From contig NZ_CP009452.1 of the NCBI RefSeq assembly GCF_001278035.1, positions 4,311,501 through 4,375,500 of the forward strand: 64,000 nt of DNA, written 5' to 3'. The position numbers and the translations under genes are program-made. The stretch is from Sphingopyxis sp. 113P3. Lineage in GTDB: Bacteria; Pseudomonadota; Alphaproteobacteria; Sphingomonadales; Sphingomonadaceae. Positions 55,740-64,000 of the stretch are shown one piece after another. The notes beneath the pieces were generated by a model. The model did no database searches. It was not told the origin of the DNA and worked only from the letters and a program-made list of their open reading frames with translations. Numbering within the stretch: the first letter of the stretch is position 1; the number at the start of each line of letters is the position of its first letter.

Positions 55740-56804
55740 CTATCCTCCGCGCTGCCAGTCCGCCGCGGCATAGCGTTGCCCGGTCTCGCGCCGCGCGCCA
55801 CTCGGCATGTCGAGCACGACGCGCTTGTTGGGAAAGTCTATCTCGACGCGGTCGAATAGCGACAAGCTGTCCATCCCGAGCAGAAGCGCCGGCCGCCTGT
55901 CGAGACCGAGTGCATCGAAAGCCTTTGAATCGGCGAAGGAGACAGGCAGGTCGTTGATCGAGATGCCCTCGATCTCGATCCGCTTGATTGCCGTGCGCAT
56001 CGCCGGCACGTCCTCACCGGTCACCGCCCCCAATACGGCAGGGTAGAAGGGCATCGTGTTCTGTCGCCGCGCCGCAATCAGCCTTCGCAGCGCGAGATTA
56101 CCGACGCTCGACTGGGCTCCGGTATCGACGACCACGTCGATGTGGCGACCGTCGATGCGGGCGTTGGAGAGGATCAGGCGTCCCGCGCTGTTTCGCGCTG
56201 TAACGACGATCGCGTCGCTGCCGCGGATCAGCGGTCGAGCGTGCCGGCGGCTTGCCAATATCTCCATCGTCTCCCTGCGGAAATCGATGAGCAGGCGGCG
56301 CTTCTCGAGCATGTCGACCCCGATCAGCCCCGCCGCACCGATATGGCGCCCGGCAAAGGCCGGCGCATCGAACGGATTGAGCCGAAGATCGGTCATCTCG
56401 AGCGAGGCAACGCGAAAGCTCGGTGCGACCGCAACCGTGGTGCCGATCGTTGCCAGCCGCAACCGCTCGCTTCGACCGAGCCCCAGGCGGGCGGCGAGTT
56501 CGCGCGCGATGATGGTGCGCTCCGCCCCGGTGTCGACGAGGAAGGAAAAAGGCCCCTGCCCATCGACCATCACGGGGACCGACATGCGCCGTGTCGCATC
56601 GAGATCGAAGGGCTGGACGAAGGGGACGACGTTTTCGAGATTCTCACCCAGAAGCGCAGGATCGGCAGGTGGTGAAGAAGCCGGTGCGCTCGCTTCGCGC
56701 CCAGGCGGGGGGGCGGCTGTCACCGGTCCCGGCGCCGCCCCGACGAGCAAGGGTGCGGCGAGCAGCAAGGGCCAGAATGGTGACCGGACGGCAATCGGCG
56801 TCAT
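55740..56804 (-). CDS. Exported aspartic protease with two DTGA motifs (retropepsin-like)
   Basis: 354 residues with a signal peptide (1-30, hydrophobic segment then TAAPPPG). Two retropepsin-like half domains follow, each with an active-site signature: VDTGAERT (Asp91) and VDTGAQSS (Asp227), plus ligands such as GLIGVDMLEKRRLLIDF after the first and LLLGMDSLSLFDRVEIDF after the second. A single chain would then supply both catalytic Asp residues, as in pepsin; the catalytic dyad is inference. Its role beside pdeM and lhr is unknown; an unrelated insertion is possible. Confidence 0.85.
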   Translation of the reverse strand: MTPIAVRSPFWPLLLAAPLLVGAAPGPVTAAPPPGREASAPASSPPADPALLGENLENVVPFVQPFDLDATRRMSVPVMVDGQGPFSFLVDTGAERTIIARELAARLGLGRSERLRLATIGTTVAVAPSFRVASLEMTDLRLNPFDAPAFAGRHIGAAGLIGVDMLEKRRLLIDFRRETMEILASRRHARPLIRGSDAIVVTARNSAGRLILSNARIDGRHIDVVVDTGAQSSVGNLALRRLIAARRQNTMPFYPAVLGAVTGEDVPAMRTAIKRIEIEGISINDLPVSFADSKAFDALGLDRRPALLLGMDSLSLFDRVEIDFPNKRVVLDMPSGARRETGQRYAAADWQRGG

Positions 56805-56893
56805 ATCGGCATCCCCTCGTCATTTTCCTGCAGTTTACGCCTGATCGGACAGTCCGGCAAGCAAGGGCTCGAGGGAAGAAGGTCCCCGCCCTA

Positions 56894-59302
56894 CTAAAGC
56901 GCGCCCATCGCCCTGTCGGCGAGCGCGTCGGCCAGCTCGCCGAGAAGTGCATCGTCGAGATCGGGCCCCGCAACGCTCTCACGCCCGATCAGCATAAGCA
57001 CCGGAACCGCGAGCGGGCTGATCCGGTCGAGCCGCCTGTGCACCATCGTGCCCGCCGCGCGGTCGAGCAGATCGCCCAGCCGCGCCACGTCGGTCAGCCG
57101 TTCGCGGGCATCGGCCCAGGCAGCCTCGAGCAGGAGGTGATCGGGCTCATATTTCCTGAGCACGTCGAAGATCAGATCGGTGGAGAAGGTCACCTGCTTG
57201 CCCGTCTTGCGCTTGCCCGGATGCTGCCGCTCGATCAGTCCGCCGATTACCGCGACCTCACGAAAGGCACGCTTTAGAAGATGCGATTGCTCGACCCATT
57301 CGACGAACTCGTCGGACAGGATTTCCGCGTCGAACAGCGCCTCGGGATGCGCCACCTCGCGTAGCGACCAGACCGCAATCGCATAGTCCGTCGCGACAAA
57401 ACCCACTGGCTGCAGGCCCATCCGCGCCATCCGCTTGGTAATCAGCATGCCGAGCGACTGATGCGCGTTCCACCCTTCGAAGGGGTAGCAGACCATATAC
57501 TGGTGGCCCTCGTGCGGAAAGGTTTCGACCAATAGCTCGCCAGGGCGCGGCAGCACCGATCGGCGCGCCTGCATTTCAAGCCAGAAGCGGACATCCTCGG
57601 GAAAGCGTTGCCAGCTTGCCGGGTCGGCCAGGAAATTACGAACCCTGTCGGCCAGCCGCGTCGAGATGGCCAGCCGCGCGCCCATATAGGATGGGATGCG
57701 CGCAGGGCGGGACGTCGCGCGTACGATCAAGTCGGTGTCGCGGATTGCCTCGACCTCAAGGCTGAGTCCGGCAAAGGCAAATGTGTCGCCCGCAGTCAGC
57801 GTGCTTGCGAAATATTCTTCGACCTGGCCGAGGCGTCGACCGTTCCGAAAGCGAACCGACGCCATCGGCGCCTCAACGATGATTCCAGCGTTGAGCCGGT
57901 GCTGCGCTGCAAGGCGTGGGTGCGAAATGCGCCACCGCCCGCGTCCGTCCGGGGCAAGGCGCCGGAACCTGTCATAGCTTTTGAGTGCATAACCGCCATC
58001 GCGCACAAAGCCGAGCAAGCGGCCGAAGATCTCGGCGTCGATCCACTGATAGGATGCGGCGGTGCGGATTTCGGCGAGCAGCTCGCTTTCATCGAACGGC
58101 GCCGCGCAGGCGAGTGCCATCACATGCTGCGCCAGAACGTCGAGTGCGCCGGGGCGAAACCGGTCGGCATCGCGCTCGCCCGCCTCGACGGCATCGAGCG
58201 CCGCGCGCGCCTCCAGATATTCAAAGCGATTGCCGGGGACGATCAACGCGCGGCTGGGCTCTTCGAGGCGGTGGTTCGCGCGCCCGATGCGCTGGAGCAG
58301 CCGCGAGGATCCTTTGGGTGCACCCATCTGGATCACGCAATCGACATTTCCCCAGTCGAGCCCGAGGTCGAGACTTGCCGTGGCGACCAACGCGCGCAGC
58401 CTCCCTTCGGCCATCGCCGCCTCGGCGCGCTGCCGCGCCTCGCGGTCAAGGCTCCCGTGGTGGATCCCGATCGGCAGACCGAGGTCGTTGACCTTCCAAA
58501 GCTCCTGAAAGATCAGTTCGGCGAGGCCGCGGGTATTGCAGAAGATGATCGTGGTGCGGTTCCTCGCGACCTCCGCCATCACCTGATGCACCGCATAGCG
58601 CCCCGAATGCCCGGCCCAGGGTACCGCACCTTCGGGCAGCAGAATCGCGATGCGAGGCTCGGCGCCGGGCTCACCCTCGACGATCGTCACCGCTCGCGCA
58701 TCGGCATTTGGTGCAAGCCACGCCGCATATTGCGCGGGATCGGCGATTGTCGCGGACAGGCCCACGCGGCGCAGGGCGGGGGCCAGCCGCTGAAGCCGCG
58801 ACAACGCAAGCGACAGAAGATCGCCGCGCTTGCCGGGCGCGAAGGCGTGGATTTCGTCGATGACTACCGTCTTCAAACCGGCGAACATCGCGAAACTGTC
58901 GGGATAGGACAGAAGGAGCGAGAGCGATTCGGGGGTGGTGAGCAGGATGTTCGGCGGCTTCGCACGCTGCCGCGCTTTCTTGTCCGACGAGGTGTCGCCG
59001 CTGCGGCTCTCGACGCTGATATCGAGTCCCATCTCCGCAATCGGCCCGAGCAGATTGCGCTCGACGTCGGCCGCGAGTGCCTTCAGCGGCGAGACATAGA
59101 GGGTGTGGAGCTGGTCCGAGGGGTGCCGTGCGAGATCGACGAGCGTCGGCAGGAAGCCTGAGAGTGTCTTGCCTGCCCCTGTGGCAGCGACCAGCAAAGC
59201 GTGCTCCCCGCGCCCTGCCGCCGCCAGCATATCGATCTGGTGCCGCCGCACCCGCCACCCGCGCGCGGCGAACCAGTCGGAAAAGGGAGAGGGAAGCTCC
59301 AT
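56894..59302 (-). CDS. Ligase-associated Lhr-like DNA helicase
   Basis: Superfamily 2 helicase of the Lhr family, the type found with PdeM and a DNA ligase. 802 residues from the ATG at 59302 (MELPSPFSDWFAARGW), with an in-frame ATG at 59374 as an alternative. Walker A ATGAGKT (40-46), DEIH (149-152), SATIADP (motif III), and motif VI QRIGRANHR are present; the C-terminal half holds the winged-helix and Lhr-specific domains. Presumed ATP-dependent 3'-5' unwinding in repair. Reads toward the protease and pdeM. Confidence 0.9.
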   Translation of the reverse strand: MELPSPFSDWFAARGWRVRRHQIDMLAAAGRGEHALLVAATGAGKTLSGFLPTLVDLARHPSDQLHTLYVSPLKALAADVERNLLGPIAEMGLDISVESRSGDTSSDKKARQRAKPPNILLTTPESLSLLLSYPDSFAMFAGLKTVVIDEIHAFAPGKRGDLLSLALSRLQRLAPALRRVGLSATIADPAQYAAWLAPNADARAVTIVEGEPGAEPRIAILLPEGAVPWAGHSGRYAVHQVMAEVARNRTTIIFCNTRGLAELIFQELWKVNDLGLPIGIHHGSLDREARQRAEAAMAEGRLRALVATASLDLGLDWGNVDCVIQMGAPKGSSRLLQRIGRANHRLEEPSRALIVPGNRFEYLEARAALDAVEAGERDADRFRPGALDVLAQHVMALACAAPFDESELLAEIRTAASYQWIDAEIFGRLLGFVRDGGYALKSYDRFRRLAPDGRGRWRISHPRLAAQHRLNAGIIVEAPMASVRFRNGRRLGQVEEYFASTLTAGDTFAFAGLSLEVEAIRDTDLIVRATSRPARIPSYMGARLAISTRLADRVRNFLADPASWQRFPEDVRFWLEMQARRSVLPRPGELLVETFPHEGHQYMVCYPFEGWNAHQSLGMLITKRMARMGLQPVGFVATDYAIAVWSLREVAHPEALFDAEILSDEFVEWVEQSHLLKRAFREVAVIGGLIERQHPGKRKTGKQVTFSTDLIFDVLRKYEPDHLLLEAAWADARERLTDVARLGDLLDRAAGTMVHRRLDRISPLAVPVLMLIGRESVAGPDLDDALLGELADALADRAMGAL

Positions 59303-59407
59303 GGACCCGATGTGGCGTTCCGGGAGCGGGCGGGCAAGGTCTGCGCGCATCGCGCGATACACCGCGATTGACATGCAACGAAAAAGGAAAGCCTTCCCTC
59401 CCCGCGC

Positions 59408-60220
59408 CTAGCGGCCCGTGGACCGCCCGACGCCATAATCGATCCTGATCCGCACCCAACTCCCAACCAGCAGCTGTCCGTTGCGCCGCGGGGGCCGCAC
59501 CCGGAACTGCCATGCGGCGGCGAGCACCGCGCGATTGATCTGCGATCCGAACGGATATTCGTCGAGCCCGACGCAATCCTCGACCCGATAATCGGGCGCG
59601 GTGCGGCACGCAATCAGACCCCAGCCCGGCCCGCTCGCCGTCGAGAGATATCCGCGCAGCTCGGAATCGCTCGGCTCGCGATACCAGCTCGCGGCATAGA
59701 GCGGCTCGCCATTGGGCGCGGTGCCGACCTGTTGCGTATCGCGCGATGCTGATCCGCCGACATTGGGCGGCCCGTAGACCCGGCCGTCGGAGGGGCGCAG
59801 GATCGCCTGGGAGGCCGGCGGCGCCGGGGGGTTCTCGCTTGGCTGGGGCAGAAGCGGTGGGGCCTCGGGCGCCGGGAGCGGCGTGGGCGGAGGCGCGGCA
59901 ACCTCGGGCTGCGCCCGTACCGGCGTCGTCTTCGCCGGCGGGGTCTCGGGCGCGGCGGGGTCGGGCGAGGCATCCGAGCTCCCGGCTGTTTCCAGCGTCA
60001 CGAGCGTGACGCCCTCTTCCCGGCTCACGCTTTGCTTTGAGAGACCAAAGCTTAAGAGCAGGACGAGCAGTCCGCCGGTAATGAGCAAGGCGAGGCCGGC
60101 GGCCAGCGTGCGCCGCGCAGCGCCGATCCCGAGCCTATGGCGGTCATGATCAGCGAGAGTGCCCGGCGGAAGCCATCCGGGGGAGCGGCGAGCGCTGATC
60201 GAGAGGCCCGGCGGCAACAT
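59408..60220 (-). CDS. TonB-like single-pass membrane protein
   Basis: 270 residues from ATG 60220. One transmembrane helix (about 38-60), a long Pro/Ala-rich spacer (about 75-150), and a C-terminal domain with LRGYLSTASGPGWGLIACRTAPDYRVEDCVGLDEYP, AAWQFRVRPPRRNGQLLVGSWVRIRIDYG, resembling TonB C-terminal domains in arrangement but with two cysteines. No strong RBS. The frame seems to extend into the IS, but those codons come from the element's left end. The IS lies 46 bp upstream and may have removed its promoter. Confidence 0.7.
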   Translation of the reverse strand: MLPPGLSISARRSPGWLPPGTLADHDRHRLGIGAARRTLAAGLALLITGGLLVLLLSFGLSKQSVSREEGVTLVTLETAGSSDASPDPAAPETPPAKTTPVRAQPEVAAPPPTPLPAPEAPPLLPQPSENPPAPPASQAILRPSDGRVYGPPNVGGSASRDTQQVGTAPNGEPLYAASWYREPSDSELRGYLSTASGPGWGLIACRTAPDYRVEDCVGLDEYPFGSQINRAVLAAAWQFRVRPPRRNGQLLVGSWVRIRIDYGVGRSTGR

Positions 60221-60266
60221 CCGCGCGGGGATAGGGGCCGCCTGCGCCGGTGACAAGGTGCTCGGT

Positions 60267-60275
60267 CGTCGTGCG
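60267..60275. repeat. Left copy of IS target-site duplication
   Basis: CGTCGTGCG, matching 61493-61501 exactly. Confidence 0.9.
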
Positions 60276-61492
60276 CAGGGGAATCGCATTTGAAAAATAT
60301 AGTAGCGCGATGAGTTGATATGGATTCTTTGGGTGTCCTTCATAGTAAGGAGGATATCCATGTCCTGGTTTGCCGCGGCGTTTGATGATCTTCGCGATCC
60401 GCGAACGGGCAACGCGCGCCGTCACGATCTGCTGGAAGTGCTGACGATGGCGCTGACGGCGTCGATTTGCGGGGCGGAGAGTTGTTCGGATTTTGCGGAT
60501 TTCGCGGTGGATCGCGAGGATCTGTTCCGGGAGTTTCTGCGCCTTGAGAATGGGGTTCCCAGCCATGACACCTTCTCCCGGATTTTCCGGCTGCTGGATC
60601 CGGCAGCCTTTGCACGCTGCTTCGAGCAGTTTCTGACCGCTCTTGGCGAAGCGGGTGCCGGTGTTGTCGCCATCGACGGCAAGACACTGCGGCGCTCGTT
60701 CGACACGGCAGCCGGCCGATCGCCGCTGGCGGTGGTGACGGCCTTTGCCTCGTCGACACGCACCGTCATCGGCCAGGAAAGCTTCCGTCCGGGGGAAGGC
60801 GACAGCGAAATCCTTGCCGCAAGAGCGCTCCTCGAATGCCTGGACCTCACAGGCCAGCTTGTCACCGCCGATGCCCTGCACTGCCAGACCGAGACTGCGC
60901 AGCTGATCCTCGATCGTGGCGGCGATTATCTCTTACGTCTCAAGGCGAACAGACCGGCCCTGCATGAGGCGGTGGCCAGCTACTTCGCTGCACCGGATAT
61001 CCTTGCCGGTCTCGCCACGACTGAGACAAGCGATGCCGATCATGGACGTCTCGAAGAGCGGCGGGCTTTTGTCAGCCATGACCTTGGCTGGCTGCACGGT
61101 CCCAAGCGCGCCTGCACCGAACCGGTGGACATGCCCGCTCTTGCCTGTCTCGGCATGATCGAGGCCACGGTCACCCGCAATGGAAAGACCACAACGACCC
61201 GCCATTATCATCTCTCATCCCGGACGCTGAGCCCGGAAGAATATCTTGCCGCCGCCAGATCCCACTGGTCGATCGAAAATGGTCTCCACTGGGTGCTCGA
61301 CATGACATTCGATGAAGATCGCGCCCGCAGCCGAAAGGACCATGCCCCCGAAAATCTCGCAACCTTGCGCAAGCTCGCCCTCAATGTCCTGCGAACCGCC
61401 AGACCCGATATCTCCATCAGGAGAAAACGGAAACGCTCCGGATGGTCCAACGCCTTCGCCAAAACCATCCTCGGTCAAATGCGATAGCCCTG
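60276..61492 (+). mobile_element. Intact ISAs1-family insertion sequence with 9-bp target duplication
   Basis: The ends are imperfect inverted repeats: CAGGGGAATCGCATTTGA at the left (60276) and, read from the other end, CAGGGCTATCGCATTTGA (ending 61492). The 9 bases CGTCGTGCG flank both sides (60267-60275 and 61493-61501), a direct target-site duplication. One transposase gene fills the 1,217-bp element. The clean ends and exact duplication indicate a recent, intact insertion between the TonB-like gene and glsA. Confidence 0.93.
60360..61487 (+). CDS. ISAs1-family transposase
   Basis: 375-residue DDE transposase. It starts [28 protein letters not shown], has the conserved ISAs1 stretch with [11 protein letters not shown] (first acidic residue), VTADALHCQ (second) and [20 protein letters not shown] (Glu). 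The ATG at 60360 has AAGGAGGA upstream. No frameshift or stop, so it is probably active. Confidence 0.95.
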   Translation: MSWFAAAFDDLRDPRTGNARRHDLLEVLTMALTASICGAESCSDFADFAVDREDLFREFLRLENGVPSHDTFSRIFRLLDPAAFARCFEQFLTALGEAGAGVVAIDGKTLRRSFDTAAGRSPLAVVTAFASSTRTVIGQESFRPGEGDSEILAARALLECLDLTGQLVTADALHCQTETAQLILDRGGDYLLRLKANRPALHEAVASYFAAPDILAGLATTETSDADHGRLEERRAFVSHDLGWLHGPKRACTEPVDMPALACLGMIEATVTRNGKTTTTRHYHLSSRTLSPEEYLAAARSHWSIENGLHWVLDMTFDEDRARSRKDHAPENLATLRKLALNVLRTARPDISIRRKRKRSGWSNAFAKTILGQMR

Positions 61493-61501
61493 CGTCGTGC
61501 G
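61493..61501. repeat. Right copy of IS target-site duplication
   Basis: CGTCGTGCG, matching 60267-60275 exactly; it lies 26 bp before the glsA start. Confidence 0.9.
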
Positions 61502-61527
61502 CGTGTGAAGTTGCTAGGGGAAGCCGA

Positions 61528-62457
61528 ATGAAGGATCATCTCGCCCGCTGCGTTGCCGAAGCCTATGCCCAGGCTCTCCCTCACCGCGGGTCGGGGCGCG
61601 TTGCCGACTATATCCCGGCGCTGGCAAAGGCCAATCCGAACCGCTTCGGTTTCGCCCTCGCCCTCCCCGACGGCACCGTCCATACGGCGGGCGATGCCGA
61701 CGAGCCCTTCTCGATCCAGTCGGTATCAAAGGTCTTCACGCTCGCGCTCGCGCTGCGCCGCGTTGGCAGCGCGCTATGGGCGAGCGTCGGCCGAGAGCCG
61801 TCGGGAAGCGCTTTCAACTCGATCGTCCAGCTCGAAAGCGAAGGCGGCATTCCGCGCAATCCGCTGATCAACGCCGGCGCAATCGCGACCAGCGACCGGC
61901 TGATCGACGCGCGCAGCGCCGACGCGGTGGTCGACGAAATTCTCGGTTTTGTCCGCGCCCGCGCGGGCGATGCCAGTATTGCGATTGACCCTGAGGTCGC
62001 GGCGTCCGAATCCGAAACCGGCGCGCGTAATCGCGCACTGGCCCATTTCATGGCGTCGTTCGGCACTCTTCGCCACCCGGTCGAAACCGTGCTTTCTGTC
62101 TATTTCCGCCAATGCGCGATCGCGATGAACTGCCGTCAGCTCGCCCGCGCAGGGCTGTTTCTTGCGATGGGCGGTCGCGACCCCTTGACCGGCGAACAGC
62201 TGATCGAGCCGCACCGCGCGCGGCGCATCAATGCAATCATGATGCTTTGCGGTCACTACGACAATTCGGGCGAATTCGCATTCCGCGTCGGCCTCCCGGG
62301 AAAAAGCGGCGTCGGGGGCGGCATCCTGTGCATCGCACCGGGGCAGGGATCGATCGCGGTCTGGTCGCCGGGGCTTACCGAGGCGGGCACGTCGCTCGTC
62401 GGCGCGATTGCGCTCGAACATTTTGCCTACGCAGCGGGCTGGTCCGTTTTCGATTGA
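61528..62457 (+). CDS. glsA: Glutaminase
   Basis: Serine-dependent beta-lactamase-fold glutaminase hydrolysing glutamine to glutamate. 309 residues with [16 protein letters not shown] (Ser-x-x-Lys), [10 protein letters not shown], and [11 protein letters not shown] near the C-terminus, all of the GlsA family. ATG at 61528 follows AGGGGAAG. The IS right end lies 35 bp upstream, so the natural promoter may now be split or replaced by IS-borne sequence. Confidence 0.95.
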   Translation: MKDHLARCVAEAYAQALPHRGSGRVADYIPALAKANPNRFGFALALPDGTVHTAGDADEPFSIQSVSKVFTLALALRRVGSALWASVGREPSGSAFNSIVQLESEGGIPRNPLINAGAIATSDRLIDARSADAVVDEILGFVRARAGDASIAIDPEVAASESETGARNRALAHFMASFGTLRHPVETVLSVYFRQCAIAMNCRQLARAGLFLAMGGRDPLTGEQLIEPHRARRINAIMMLCGHYDNSGEFAFRVGLPGKSGVGGGILCIAPGQGSIAVWSPGLTEAGTSLVGAIALEHFAYAAGWSVFD

Positions 62458-62459
62458 GA

Positions 62460-62894
62460 TCAGTCGGCGATGCCGACAGTGCCAGCAGCTCGGCTGTTTT
62501 CGGCAAGTTTCGTGTCGGCGCCGAGCAAGGTCATGCTGACTTTCGCAGTGCCGCTGCGATGCATGCCGATCTCGCGCGCCGCGGCGCTGCTGACGTCGAT
62601 CACACGGCCGCGGCTAAATGGGCCCCGATCGTTGATGCGTACGACGACGCTCTTGCCGTTTGCGGTGTTGGTAACCCGCACCCGACTGCCGAAGGCGAGG
62701 GTGCGATGCGCGGCAGTGAGCTCGTCGGGGTCGAAGCGCTCGCCGCTCGCGGTGCGGTTGCCGGCGAGCTCATTGCCGTAATAGCTCGCCACTCCGCTGC
62801 CCATTTCGGTGCCGTCGTCCCCCGCAATCTGCTCCTGCGCAGCGACCGGGATCGCAAGCAGAAGCGGCAGGGCCATGACCGTGAACCGGCGCAT
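62460..62894 (-). CDS. rlpA: Septal-ring-type RlpA (double-psi beta-barrel) protein
   Basis: 144 residues with a signal peptide (MRRFTVMALPLLLAIPVAAQ). The rest is the DPBB domain: GVASYYGNELAGNRTASGERFDPDELTAAHRTLAFGS and VRINDRGPFSRGRVIDVSSAAAREIGM, close to RlpA. It lacks the C-terminal SPOR domain, so septal targeting is uncertain; the lytic transglycosylase activity of RlpA is known only in some species. Convergent with glsA, 2 bp apart. Confidence 0.9.
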   Translation of the reverse strand: MRRFTVMALPLLLAIPVAAQEQIAGDDGTEMGSGVASYYGNELAGNRTASGERFDPDELTAAHRTLAFGSRVRVTNTANGKSVVVRINDRGPFSRGRVIDVSSAAAREIGMHRSGTAKVSMTLLGADTKLAENSRAAGTVGIAD

Positions 62895-62998
62895 ATCAGC
62901 CTCCCCTTGTCAGGTGGGCGGCATGAAGCAGCGTCCGGCCAGGGTCGCAAGCCGCCAGCGCCGCGCTGGGCGGAAACTGCGGCTAGCCGTTTTGGCGA

Positions 62999-64000
<1,002 letters not shown>

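Noticed and set aside
57608..59161. 517-codon plus-strand frame inside the lhr-type helicase
   Set aside because: Antisense shadow of the helicase with low-complexity composition and no recognisable motif.
60221..60412. 64-residue N-terminal extension of the TonB-like protein
   Set aside because: These codons come mostly from the left end of the IS and did not exist before the insertion.

Overview
The window is high-GC, densely packed alphaproteobacterial chromosome. Its gene content points to a sphingomonad (Sphingomonadaceae, probably close to Sphingopyxis). The markers are the ParA-like division regulator MipZ, MmcB, a COQ9-family protein, a DUF3576 lipoprotein beside leuS-lptE-holA, a RibB with an extra N-terminal helix-turn-helix, a 'ligase-associated' Lhr helicase with PdeM, and a sphingomonad-style TonB-dependent receptor. 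The genus is inference. No rRNA, tRNA, CRISPR array or prophage was seen. The only intact mobile element is one ISAs1-type insertion sequence.

Layout. 0-7 kb: panC (cut by the left edge) divergent from mipZ, then a PgmG-type phosphohexomutase, lptB, rpoN and galE (envelope sugars, LPS export, sigma-54), and rpmJ. 7-14 kb: a HAD hydrolase, a secreted S41 peptidase coupled to a MarR regulator, a secreted prolyl oligopeptidase, an aminopeptidase P and a thioesterase, then an intergenic block that looks like a small RNA gene. 14-25 kb: ribD-ribE, mmcB, ssb, feoAB behind a Fur-like box, COQ9, an EamA transporter, an old yellow enzyme, then ribB-ribH in a second riboflavin locus. 25-30 kb: an overlapping SCO/YcgN/YgjP-like trio, PBP1A and MsrB. 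30-35 kb: rpmI-rplT and pheST with an AraC regulator between them. 35-45 kb: GFA protein, HisN-type phosphatase, a TetR regulator with its promoter, a frameshifted VOC (glyoxalase-fold) gene attached to prs, nadE, gltX, a TonB-like protein, rpmG, a YggS-type PLP protein and a ThiE-like protein. 45-50 kb: DUF3576, leuS, lptE, holA. 50-60 kb: a cation/proton antiporter, a TonB-dependent receptor, pdeM, a double-DTGA aspartic protease, the Lhr-type helicase and a second TonB-like protein. 60-64 kb: the IS with a 9-bp target duplication, glutaminase, RlpA and the 3' part of gyrB.

Most genes are housekeeping. Linked functions include riboflavin synthesis (ribD, E, B, H), LPS export (lptB, lptE), iron and TonB transport (feoAB, two TonB-like proteins, one receptor), cell-wall work (PBP1A, RlpA, MipZ) and repair or replication (ssb, mmcB, holA, lhr, pdeM, gyrB). 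The points most worth a second look are: the HTH-RibB fusion with repeated TCACAT half-sites at its own promoter and no FMN riboswitch; the VOC gene with two compensating homopolymer frameshifts; the multi-hairpin minus-strand RNA candidate at 13.6-13.75 kb; an apparently leaderless, self-regulated MarR gene; the protease with two DTGA motifs between lhr and pdeM; and the recent IS insertion next to glsA.
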